Assembly (NCBI GenBank): GCA_965116445.1
Contig: OZ220688.1
Location: 4,030,001 to 4,094,000 of the forward strand
DNA from: Multivorans sp965116445
GTDB lineage: Bacteria > Acidobacteriota > Thermoanaerobaculia > Multivoradales > Multivoraceae
DNA length: 64,000 bases
Direction: 5' to 3'
In this document: positions 28,619 through 36,367 of the stretch, piece by piece
How positions within the stretch are numbered: the first letter of the stretch is position 1
Layout: every line of letters begins with the position of its first letter
Program-made: the position numbers and the translations under genes
The notes under the pieces: model-generated
What the model was told of the DNA's origin: nothing
Databases searched by the model: none
Seen by the model: only the letters and a program-made list of their open reading frames with translations

Positions 28619-29287
28619 ATGAAAGTCCGCGGCGCCGCCGTTCCGGCCGCCGCCGTGGCGGTCCGCCTCCTCTCCCGAGCCCTCACCGCCACCTACCGCC
28701 TGCACCGCCTCGAGGGCGCCGCGCACCTCGACCGCGTGCTCGAGCCGCCCGCGATGCTGGCCTGCTGGCACGAGCAGGCGGCCCTGTCGCTGCTGCTCGT
28801 GCGCCGTCGCCTGCTGCCGGCCGGCGGCCCGGTGTCCATCCTCGCCAGCCACTCCGCCGACGGTGAACTCGCGGCGCGGGTGGCCAGGGCCTGGGGCATC
28901 CGGGTCACCCGCGGCTCGACCTCCCGGGGTGGCCGGGAGGCGGCGCTCAACCTCTATCGCGAGCTGGTCAAGCACCGGTCGACCCTGTTGCTGATGCCCG
29001 ACGGTCCGCGCGGACCGGCGCGCAGCCCGAAGGCCGGGAGCATCGTCCTGGCGGCCATGTCCGGCGCGCCGATCGTCCCCGCCGGGCTCGCCGCGGATCG
29101 CGGCCTGCGTTTGAGGAGCTGGGACCGGATGATCGTCGGCGCCCCGTTCACCCGCGTGGCGGTCGTGGTAGGGGAGCCGATCGTGCTCGATCGGTCGTCG
29201 ACCGACGCCGAGCGGGAGGAGGCCCGGCTCGAACTCGGCGCCCGGCTCGACGACCTGACCGCGCGGGCGGGCCGCTTGCTCTCGTAG
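28619..29287 (+). CDS. lysophospholipid acyltransferase-like protein (DUF374)
   Basis: 222 residues. DUF374 proteins are relatives of the LpxL/PlsC acyltransferases. The block LACWHEQAALSLLLVRRR replaces the HxxxxD motif region, and LASHSADGELAARVARAWGI, TRGSTSRGGREAAL, LLMPDGPRGPARSPKAG and GAPIVPAGLAADR are the family's conserved segments. It probably moves the acyl chain from the adjacent carrier protein to a lipid or sugar acceptor at the membrane. ATG at 28619; a TTG four codons earlier is the alternative. Confidence 0.82.
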   Translation: MKVRGAAVPAAAVAVRLLSRALTATYRLHRLEGAAHLDRVLEPPAMLACWHEQAALSLLLVRRRLLPAGGPVSILASHSADGELAARVARAWGIRVTRGSTSRGGREAALNLYRELVKHRSTLLLMPDGPRGPARSPKAGSIVLAAMSGAPIVPAGLAADRGLRLRSWDRMIVGAPFTRVAVVVGEPIVLDRSSTDAEREEARLELGARLDDLTARAGRLLS

Positions 29288-29307
29288 CAGTGGCTGCGGC
29301 GGGGAAC

Positions 29308-29373
29308 AAGGAGCGAGGCTGGCGCCTCGCACGCGTCTTTCCAGAAGCCGGCGGGGACGCCGGCGCACCCAGT
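29308..29373 (-). repeat. dispersed repeat with GCGAGGC-type tail
   Basis: Minus-strand ACTGGGTGCGCC, stem GCCGGC-GTCCCC-GCCGGC, then a tail hairpin GCGAGGC-GCCA-GCCTCGC. It faces the next copy (29455) as an inverted pair. Confidence 0.85.
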
Positions 29374-29454
29374 AGGGTCGGACCGCCTTCCCCGGTGCAA
29401 CAACCGACCCTCCCGCTCTGTGCGTCGGCCCTCCGGTCGACTGTCCGGTCCGCC

Positions 29455-29513
29455 ACTGGGTGCGCCGGCGTCCCCGCCGGCTTCCGGAAAGAGAACGCCG
29501 GCGCGTAGCGCCG
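29455..29513 (+). repeat. dispersed repeat, short form
   Basis: ACTGGGTGCGCC, stem GCCGGC-GTCCCC-GCCGGC, tail variant GCCGGCGCGTAGCGCC. The 428-base gap 29288-29715 holds these two copies and a possible promoter; no gene is seen. Confidence 0.85.
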
Positions 29514-29660
29514 ACCACAGAAGATCTCCGCCACCGATCTCCGCCACGCCCGCCACCGCGTCCACCCCCACACCCACACGCCCCCGGAATCCACCACCCC
29601 TTCCACGACGTTGAACCCCATGTGTTCAACCCCTGGAACCCACCGGTGAATCCTAAGGAA

Positions 29661-29669
29661 TGCTAGAAT
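29661..29669 (+). promoter_or_regulatory. possible extended -10 promoter
   Basis: TGCTAGAAT, an extended -10 box, 47 bases before the ATG at 29716. No good -35 box is seen. Confidence 0.3.
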
Positions 29670-29715
29670 CCGAGCGCTTTCGCTCTGCCTTCCGTGCTGG
29701 GCGGAGTGTCGCACC

Positions 29716-32232
29716 ATGTCCAGACATCGTCTAATCGCCATGTCTCTCCGCTCCGCACTCACTGGGTGCGCCGGCCCTCTGGCCGGCATCCGGGCGCGGC
29801 CGCGAAGCGGCGCGCCAGCCCTCGCCGCGCTGCTCATCGCGGCCGCTCTGATCCCGGCGTCCGCGGAAGCGATCGTCTACGTCACGCCGACCGACGAGTC
29901 CCTCGTGGACCGGTCGCCGGTGATCGTCTTCGGCGAGGTCCTGGCCGCGGAGCCGGCGCCGGTCGAGGGACTGCTCTCGACCGACTTCCTGTTCCAGGTC
30001 GAGGACGTGCTGAAGGGCTTCGTCCCGGGCAGCATCATCGTCGTTCGCCAGCCGGGCGGCCGCGGGCCGGACGGACTGGTCGGTTCGATCATCGGCCTGC
30101 CGGCACTCGCCGAGGGCGACCGCGTGCTGCTCTTCCTCGATCCGGCGAACGCCGTGTACCGGACGGTCGAGTTGTCCCTCGGCATGTTCTTCGAGGCGCC
30201 GGCGCCGGGCGGCACGGTGCTGCTGCGCGAGGCGTCGCTGGACGAGGACGTGTCCCCGCCGGGCAGCCCGGCGGCCCGGCGCCAGGCAAACGGCCCGCGC
30301 GACGCGGAGCGCTTCCGGCGCTGGATCGCCGACCGCGCCGGCGGCGTCGAGCGGGAGGCGGACTACTTTGCGCCCGAGCGGGGCGAGAACCCGGCGGCGC
30401 TGGCTCAGGCGTACGAGCTCACCGTGACACCGCGCCAGTGCGACCGTGTCGGCGTGCCCGTGCGCTGGCGAGAGTTCGACCGGGGTCAGGGCGTCGGTTT
30501 CCTCCTCCAGGCCGGAGGTCAGCCCGGCGTGCCCGGCGGCGGCGTGTCCCAGGTGCTGGCGGGCATGCGGGCCTGGAACGGCGACCCGCGGAGCCGCTCC
30601 CGGCTGACCAGCCGGGGCGCGAGGAACGAGGAGTTCAAACTCGAAGCGGACAAGCGGAACTCGATCACCTTCGAGGATCCGCACGACGAGATTGCGGGTT
30701 CCTTCGATCCCTCGGAAGGCGGCATCCTGGCGATCAACTGGGTCTTCTTCTTTTGCGGTCAGGCGAACGAGCCGCACCGGATTCCGGGAGGCGGAGCGAA
30801 GCAGGCTCTGGCGATCGTCGAGTCGAACATCACGACGCAGGACGGGTTCGAGGACTGGCTGGCCACCAAGGCGAACCCCCGGCGCGACTTCGAGGAGATC
30901 ATCGCTCACGAGCTCGGTCACGCCTTGGGGATCGGCCACGCCTGCAACCCGATCGACGGTCCCGCCTGCGACGGGCGGACGAACGGGGCCCTGATGCGCG
31001 CGACCGTCCACGGCGACGGTCGCGGCGCGAGGCTCAACCCGGACGACCGGAACGCGGTGCGCGCCCTCTACCCGGAGATCGGTCCGGTGGGTCCGGTCGT
31101 GCCGGCGGCGGCGACCCACTTGACGGTCACCGCGATCAGCCAGACCGAACTCGAACTTCGCTGGCGGGACCGCTCCGACGACGAGACCGCCTTCGACATC
31201 TACGAGCGGATGGTCGACAGCGACTTCGAGCGCATCGCCACCCTGGAGCGGAACAGCACCTCGGTCGTGATCCAGAACATCGCGCCGGAGACCTACCGCG
31301 CCTACCAGGTCGTCGCGCGGAGCAACCGCGGCAGCTCCGACCCGACCCCCGAAGCGGGCGCCACGACCTTCGCGGAGGTCGCCGCTTGCGTGGAGGACGA
31401 CGACACGCTGTGCCTGAGCGACGGCCGCTTCCGGGTCGAGGTGCGATGGGAAACCTCCCAGGACGGCGACCAGGGCGACGCGGAGGCGTTGACGAACGAC
31501 ACCGGCGACTTCTGGTTCTTCTCGCCCGACAACATCGAACTCGTCGTCAAGGTCCTCGACGGGTGCTCCTTCAACGAGCGCTACTGGGTCTACGCCGGCG
31601 GCCTGACCGACGTGAAGGTCATCATGACCGTGGTCGACTCGGAGACGGGAGTCGCCGCGACGTACTACAACTCGCCAGGCACTCCCTTCCGGCCGGTTCA
31701 GGACAACGAGTCCTTCGCCGTCTGCTCCCAGGGCGGGAACCTGTACGGCCAGAGCCGCTACCTGCTGACGGATGGCGAGATGGCCACCGCGCGCGGGGGG
31801 GCGAACCGGACCTCCCGGTTCGCCGCGTCCCTCGCCGAGGCGCCGCGTGCCGGCCGGGTCGCGTTGCCGCAGGGGAACGGCGCCTGCGAGGCGGACGCCC
31901 GCACGCTCTGTCTCGAGGACGGCCGCTTCGCCGTGCGCGCCCGCTGGGAAACGGCCGATGGCGCTGGCGACGCGACGGCCTGGCCGCTCACCGCGGACAC
32001 CGGCCTCTACTGGTTCTTCGGCTCGAACAACGTGGAGATGGTGATCAAGGTCCTCGACGGATGCGGGATCAACGGCCACCGCTGGGTGTTCGCCGGCGGC
32101 CTGACCGACGTGGCGGTGACGATGACGGTCACGGACACAGAGACAGGCGAAGTGCAGCCCTACGAGAACCTCGCCGGCACGCCGTTCCAGCCGATCCAGG
32201 ACATCAAGGCGTTCTCCTGTTCGGCCCCGTAG
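29716..32232 (+). CDS. secreted matrixin-like metallopeptidase with FN3 and two C-terminal modules
   Basis: 838 residues. Zinc site HELGHALGIGH (about residue 395) fits the metzincin HExxHxxGxxH. A fibronectin type III domain follows (about 465-550), then two copies of a Cys-bounded module (about 555-680 and 730-835) with LCLxDGRFxV, FWFF or YWFF, VKVLDGC and FAGGLTDV-like blocks; the two genes downstream carry the same module. The signal peptide is abnormal: a short-form repeat at 29761-29815 adds about 18 residues (TGCAGPLAGIRARPRSGA) between the start and the hydrophobic core LAALLIAAALIPASAEA. Inferred role is extracellular proteolysis. Confidence 0.85.
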   Translation: MSRHRLIAMSLRSALTGCAGPLAGIRARPRSGAPALAALLIAAALIPASAEAIVYVTPTDESLVDRSPVIVFGEVLAAEPAPVEGLLSTDFLFQVEDVLKGFVPGSIIVVRQPGGRGPDGLVGSIIGLPALAEGDRVLLFLDPANAVYRTVELSLGMFFEAPAPGGTVLLREASLDEDVSPPGSPAARRQANGPRDAERFRRWIADRAGGVEREADYFAPERGENPAALAQAYELTVTPRQCDRVGVPVRWREFDRGQGVGFLLQAGGQPGVPGGGVSQVLAGMRAWNGDPRSRSRLTSRGARNEEFKLEADKRNSITFEDPHDEIAGSFDPSEGGILAINWVFFFCGQANEPHRIPGGGAKQALAIVESNITTQDGFEDWLATKANPRRDFEEIIAHELGHALGIGHACNPIDGPACDGRTNGALMRATVHGDGRGARLNPDDRNAVRALYPEIGPVGPVVPAAATHLTVTAISQTELELRWRDRSDDETAFDIYERMVDSDFERIATLERNSTSVVIQNIAPETYRAYQVVARSNRGSSDPTPEAGATTFAEVAACVEDDDTLCLSDGRFRVEVRWETSQDGDQGDAEALTNDTGDFWFFSPDNIELVVKVLDGCSFNERYWVYAGGLTDVKVIMTVVDSETGVAATYYNSPGTPFRPVQDNESFAVCSQGGNLYGQSRYLLTDGEMATARGGANRTSRFAASLAEAPRAGRVALPQGNGACEADARTLCLEDGRFAVRARWETADGAGDATAWPLTADTGLYWFFGSNNVEMVIKVLDGCGINGHRWVFAGGLTDVAVTMTVTDTETGEVQPYENLAGTPFQPIQDIKAFSCSAP
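29761..29815 (+). repeat. short-form repeat inside the signal peptide coding region
   Basis: ACTGGGTGCGCC, GCCGGCC-CTCT-GGCCGGC and GCCGC-GAA-GCGGC tail, read in frame by the metallopeptidase gene. Confidence 0.9.
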
Positions 32233-32255
32233 GCGCCCCCGGGCTCCGAACCGAT

Positions 32256-32285
32256 TTGCCTTTTTCGATACATTGGGCGTAATCT
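32256..32285 (+). promoter_or_regulatory. possible sigma-70 promoter
   Basis: TTGCCT, 18 bases, TAATCT, 57 bases before the ATG at 32343. Confidence 0.3.
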
Positions 32286-32342
32286 ACTGACAGGCCTACG
32301 CTTCTGACCTAACGTCCGGCGCCACGCCGGAAAGGGAAGACC

Positions 32343-33566
32343 ATGAGATCGACCAACCGCTGCATCGTTCGAAACCTGATCTGCCTGACGGCTCTGCTCG
32401 TTTGCGCCTCGGTACCGCTCGCTGCCCAGCAGGGAATCGACCTGCTGAATGCGGAACAGGTTCTGCTTGGGGGCTCTTCGGACGAAACTGTCACCCTCCG
32501 GGCCGTCGCGGCCGAGGCCCCGACGGGTATTGCTCAGGCGACCCACGATAGGGACACGATCGGGTACGACGACGGGGACTTCGAGAACTTCGAGGAGGAC
32601 GGCCAGTTGCTGGATCCGCCTGCGACCGGCGGCATTGTGGAGTGGGCGCAGCGTTTCGAGGTGGAGGCCGACTCCGTCGTGGTGAGTGTCAGGGCGTGCT
32701 TCCTCCGGCCCGAAGCCGACCTGAGCAGGTCCCTGGACTTCAATCTGCGCTTCTACGGCAACGACCCGGTGAACAGGGTGGACTACCCGGGTCGTGTGAG
32801 CGGGTTTCGCTACCTCGTAGACAACTACGACATCAGGCGCCCGGGGGATGACCGCTGCTTCCTCCTGAGAGGCGACCTTGTCGGCAAGACGCTCAACGAG
32901 GGCAAGCACTGGATCGGCATCGAGTGGAACTTAGCGACGCTGAAGCGTCTGGCCGGGGACCACTACACGGCCGACGACATGGCGGATTCCGACAGAACCA
33001 ACATGGCCCTCCATGAGACGGAAGTGAGGTACCGGACGCGTCCACGTCCGGTACCGGAAAGCGCGGCCATCGACGGATGGCAGGATCCTCGTATGGGTGA
33101 CCGCACCCAGCTCGACAGGGGTCTCAAGGCGATCGGCGTCAGTCTGATCGTCGAGAGAACGCATGCGGCCGAGCCGGATCCCGACCCGGACCCCGATCCC
33201 GATCCGACCCCCGACCCGACCCCGGCTGACGACACGTGCGCCGCAGGGACCTGCCTGCTGGAGGATGGCCGGTTCAGGGTGAGAACGCGGTACTCCGACG
33301 GCATGATGGGCCACACGGCTGAGGCAACGGCCGGCCTCGGCGGAGCCGCCGGCGTATTCAGCTTCGGCGACGCTGGCCCGTCCCTGCTGGTGAGGATGGT
33401 CGACGACTGCGACGGCAGCGGCTACTGGATGCTGTATGCCGGTTCCGTATCGGACATGACGTACTCCATTGCTGTCCGGGACACGACGTCCGACAGCCTC
33501 ATGCGGTTCCGTGGTACCGGCGGGGACTCGATTCGCGGCGCCATGGCGTTCGGCTGTAGCAACTAG
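32343..33566 (+). CDS. secreted protein with shared C-terminal module
   Basis: 407 residues with a signal peptide (core LICLTALLVCASVPLAAQQ). The middle part carries DTIGYDDGDFENF and is related to the next gene (LYQYDDGDLEATLY), followed by an Asp-Pro linker repeat. The C-terminal module starts CLLEDGRFRVRTRYSDG and has LLVRMVDDCDGSGYWMLYAG, the same plan as in the metallopeptidase upstream. No catalytic residues are recognised. The three genes 29716-34983 probably encode surface or secreted proteins that share a common display or binding domain. Confidence 0.7.
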   Translation: MRSTNRCIVRNLICLTALLVCASVPLAAQQGIDLLNAEQVLLGGSSDETVTLRAVAAEAPTGIAQATHDRDTIGYDDGDFENFEEDGQLLDPPATGGIVEWAQRFEVEADSVVVSVRACFLRPEADLSRSLDFNLRFYGNDPVNRVDYPGRVSGFRYLVDNYDIRRPGDDRCFLLRGDLVGKTLNEGKHWIGIEWNLATLKRLAGDHYTADDMADSDRTNMALHETEVRYRTRPRPVPESAAIDGWQDPRMGDRTQLDRGLKAIGVSLIVERTHAAEPDPDPDPDPDPTPDPTPADDTCAAGTCLLEDGRFRVRTRYSDGMMGHTAEATAGLGGAAGVFSFGDAGPSLLVRMVDDCDGSGYWMLYAGSVSDMTYSIAVRDTTSDSLMRFRGTGGDSIRGAMAFGCSN

Positions 33567-33568
33567 CT

Positions 33569-33694
33569 GCTGGGTGCGCCGGCCTGCCATCCGTGCGCCC
33601 GATGACGGGCGCACGGACTGGTTCACGGGTGGCGCGGGTCCGCGCCACCCGGGTCCTGGCCGGCATCCGACGCGCAGCCGCGAAGCGGCGCGCA
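33569..33694 (+). repeat. dispersed repeat, long form
   Basis: Hairpin 1 arms CCGTGCGCCCG and CGGGCGCACGG around ATGA; hairpin 2 CGGGTGGCGCGG and CCGCGCCACCCG. Tail GCCGC-GAA-GCGGC. Confidence 0.9.
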
Positions 33695-33828
33695 CGACTT
33701 CGCCGCACCCACGCAACGCACCCCTCCTGCGCCCCCTGGCACGCCCCGTGCAGAGCTAGATTCCTCGATCGCAACAGGCTCTGCCGCCCCCAGGCAGAGG
33801 CCGTTCACAGCCCCCGAGGAGGACCACC

Positions 33829-34983
33829 GTGGTGCGCCGGATACTGGATCGTCGTTGTTTCGCCCTTCTTGCCCTGCTGCTCACACCGGTGTCGGCGCCG
33901 CTCGCTGCCCAGACGGGCCGCGATCTTCTGGTTCCCGCCGGCACGGACCCACAAGCGCAGATCCGCGCCGTCCGCTCAGGCCTCATCCGCCCGGCCGACG
34001 GTGCTCCCGCGTCCGTGCGTGTACGCGATGTGCGGTCGGCAAGCCGCGATGTAGTCGGCGTCCCGCAGCCGGCCACCGAGCTCTACCAGTACGACGATGG
34101 CGATCTCGAGGCGACCCTGTACCTGGTCGACGACGTGACGGACGATCCGCTCTTCGAGTTCGAGCTGGCTCAGCGCTTCCGTTTGCCCGAGGCGGGAACC
34201 GTCGACCACGCGGTGGTCTGCATGGGCCGCGGCTCGACCGACACGAGCGCCGACCTGGAGTTCTCGCTCAACGTCTACTCCGGCGCCGGCACGCCGGGAA
34301 CTCTGCTGGCCGATTTCGTGGTGGCCGCACAACTCGAAGCGGGGACGTACACTTGCTTCCGGCTTGAGGGCGATCTGGAGGGTCTGTCGCTTGACGCCGG
34401 CAACGTCTGGATGGCTGTCGCCTGGCAGCGCGCAACGCCGCCCGAGAACACGAAGTTCCTGATGGCGGACGAGAACGGACCGGGCGGCGGCAGCCGCGCT
34501 TTCCGGGCGCGCCCGGAGGAGGGCGACGACTGGCTGGCCTGGGAAGCCGATGCGAATCCCGACATCAAGGCCTACGGCATTCGGCTCGCCGTCGACCACC
34601 CCGACCCCGACCCTGGCCCTGACCCTGGCCCCGATCCCGGCCCGGACCCCGATCCCGACCCGGAGCCGCCGTCCGAAGAGGGCTACACGGACTGCGTGCC
34701 GCAGACCACGCCGCTCGTGTTCGACGGCGGCTACAACGTCCAGCTCTGCTACGAGACGCCGAGCGGCGACATCGGAGAGGGCAAGGGCGGCATCTGGGCA
34801 TCCGGCGAATCGGGCCTGCTCTGGTTCTTCAGCCGCGGCAACGCCGAGGTCCTGGTCAAGGTGCTGAACGGCTGCCGCCACAACGGCCACCGATGGGTGT
34901 TCGTAGCGCCGGTGACCGACATCGCCTTCAACCTCCGCGTGACAGACGGAGTAAGTGAACCCTGGACACATCGCAACCGCTAG
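33829..34983 (+). CDS. secreted protein with Asp-Pro linker and shared C-terminal module
   Basis: 384 residues from a GTG. Signal peptide core FALLALLLTPVSAPLAAQ. A central domain resembles that of the preceding gene (YQYDDGDLEATLYLVDD, FRLPEAGTVDHAVVCMGRG). A linker of about nine Asp-Pro/Gly-Pro units (about 34600-34670) follows, then the C-terminal module with WFFSRGNAEVLVKVLNGC and HRWVFVAPVTDIAF. It lacks the terminal Cys segment of the other modules and stops early (WTHRNR), so the last strand may be lost. Function unknown. Confidence 0.7.
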   Translation: MVRRILDRRCFALLALLLTPVSAPLAAQTGRDLLVPAGTDPQAQIRAVRSGLIRPADGAPASVRVRDVRSASRDVVGVPQPATELYQYDDGDLEATLYLVDDVTDDPLFEFELAQRFRLPEAGTVDHAVVCMGRGSTDTSADLEFSLNVYSGAGTPGTLLADFVVAAQLEAGTYTCFRLEGDLEGLSLDAGNVWMAVAWQRATPPENTKFLMADENGPGGGSRAFRARPEEGDDWLAWEADANPDIKAYGIRLAVDHPDPDPGPDPGPDPGPDPDPDPEPPSEEGYTDCVPQTTPLVFDGGYNVQLCYETPSGDIGEGKGGIWASGESGLLWFFSRGNAEVLVKVLNGCRHNGHRWVFVAPVTDIAFNLRVTDGVSEPWTHRNR

Positions 34984-35044
34984 GGACAGGTGGCGACCCC
35001 CGCAAGGGACACTTTCGCCTTCGAATGCCCCGAGTAGCCGCAAA

Positions 35045-35096
35045 CCACTGGGTGCGGCAACCACTGGGTGCGCCGGCCTTCCGGCCGGCATCCGCA
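35045..35096 (+). repeat. dispersed repeat, short form with duplicated 5' box
   Basis: ACTGGGTGCGGC then ACTGGGTGCGCC and GCCGGCC-TTCC-GGCCGGC. Confidence 0.85.
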
Positions 35097-35127
35097 ACTC
35101 CACTCCCATCCTGTAGCGTCACCGACC

Positions 35128-36291
35128 ATGCGGATCGCCGTTGTCTGGAACCATGGCACTCCCCTCAGCCAGTGCTCGTTCCGGTTCGAGGAGTACATCC
35201 GCGGCCTGGAGCAACTCGGGCACGAGGCGTTCGTCGTCTGCCCGGAGTCCTCCGACGACGGCTTCCCCGTGCCGACCTTCAGCCCGCCGTTCGGGGAAGG
35301 TCTGGCGAACCGGGAGTTCTGGCTCGACCTGAGGGTCGAGGCCGCGATCGTGCCGTCCTTTCACCAGATGTCCCACCTGCTCGAGCTGCTGGTGGGCATC
35401 GGCGTGCGCACGATCGCGTTGGGCGACTCGGACGGGCAGATGGGCCTGCGCGCCTTCCCGCTCGCCACGATGAGGCGTACGGTCTTCGCCGGTGTCTCCG
35501 ACCGCCGCCATCGCCGCCGGCAGTTCGCAAAGCTCGCCCTGCGCTACGCGCGCTCGTTTCAGCGCCGGGATCCGCAGGACGCCGAGTTCCTGCGCAGCGC
35601 CCGCTTCTCCGACGTGCTCATCCTGGGCAACGCGGAGTCGCGCGACCATTTCCGCCGGTTCCTGCGCAAGGCCGGCGCCGGTGACGACGCCGACCGCGTC
35701 CACGTGGCGCCGCTCGCGATCAATCGGGTCTTCTGCGAGTTCCCCGACCTCGGCCGGGAGCGCCGCGGCCTGGTGGCGATCGGGCGCTGGGACGATCCGC
35801 AGAAGAACGCGCCGCTGCTGGCCCGGGCGCTCCGCCGTTACCTCGACGGAGCGGGCGACGAGAGCGACGCGCCCGTGCACATCTTCGGCGCCGGCGGGGA
35901 GGAGCACTTCCGGGACCTCTGCGAACGGTTCCCGAACGTGATCCACCACGGTCCGCAGCACCCGCCGGTGCTGGCCGAGGCCCTCGCGGGCAGCCGCTCG
36001 ATCGTCTTCTCCTCGCGCTGGGAAGGCTCCCCTCACGCCGGCTGCGAGGCCCTCTCCATGGGCGCGACGATCGTCGGCACGCCGATCCCGAGCCTGCGGA
36101 GCTGGTCCGAAGACGGCGCGTACGGCCGGGTCGCCTCCGCCCACCGCGGGGGTCCCCTGGGCAGGGCGATCGCCGACGAGCAGGCTGCGTGGCGCCGCGG
36201 CGAGCGAGACCCGGCTAGCATCGCCGCCGTGTGGCGCGACCGGAGCTCAGGCCGTGGCGTCTGCAAAGCGATGCTGGAGGCCCTCTCGTGA
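35128..36291 (+). CDS. glycosyltransferase, GT4-like
   Basis: 387 residues. Two Rossmann-like halves: N-terminal MRIAVVWNHGTPLSQCSFRF with EEYIRGLEQLGHEAFVVC, and a C-terminal half with GLVAIGRWDDPQKNAPLLARAL, VHIFGAGGEEHFRDL and the donor-binding segment SSRWEGSPHAGCEALSMG, which matches the E(x7)E-type pattern of GT4 enzymes. It likely adds a sugar to a surface glycan or lipid. Neighbours (radical SAM enzyme, sugar-type oxidoreductase) support a glycan locus. ATG at 35128 follows an earlier in-frame start that would lie in the repeat. Confidence 0.8.
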   Translation: MRIAVVWNHGTPLSQCSFRFEEYIRGLEQLGHEAFVVCPESSDDGFPVPTFSPPFGEGLANREFWLDLRVEAAIVPSFHQMSHLLELLVGIGVRTIALGDSDGQMGLRAFPLATMRRTVFAGVSDRRHRRRQFAKLALRYARSFQRRDPQDAEFLRSARFSDVLILGNAESRDHFRRFLRKAGAGDDADRVHVAPLAINRVFCEFPDLGRERRGLVAIGRWDDPQKNAPLLARALRRYLDGAGDESDAPVHIFGAGGEEHFRDLCERFPNVIHHGPQHPPVLAEALAGSRSIVFSSRWEGSPHAGCEALSMGATIVGTPIPSLRSWSEDGAYGRVASAHRGGPLGRAIADEQAAWRRGERDPASIAAVWRDRSSGRGVCKAMLEALS

Positions 36292-36307
36292 CCGTTCAGC
36301 ATCCGTC

Positions 36308-36358
36308 ACTGGGTGCGCCGACGTCCCCGTCGGCATCCGGCGCCCAGCGCCGGCTCCG
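36308..36358 (+). repeat. dispersed repeat, GCCGAC/GTCGGC variant
   Basis: ACTGGGTGCGCCGAC, loop, GTCGGCATCCGG and a degenerate tail. Both arms changed in a compensating way. Confidence 0.88.
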
Positions 36359-36367
36359 CCAGCATCC

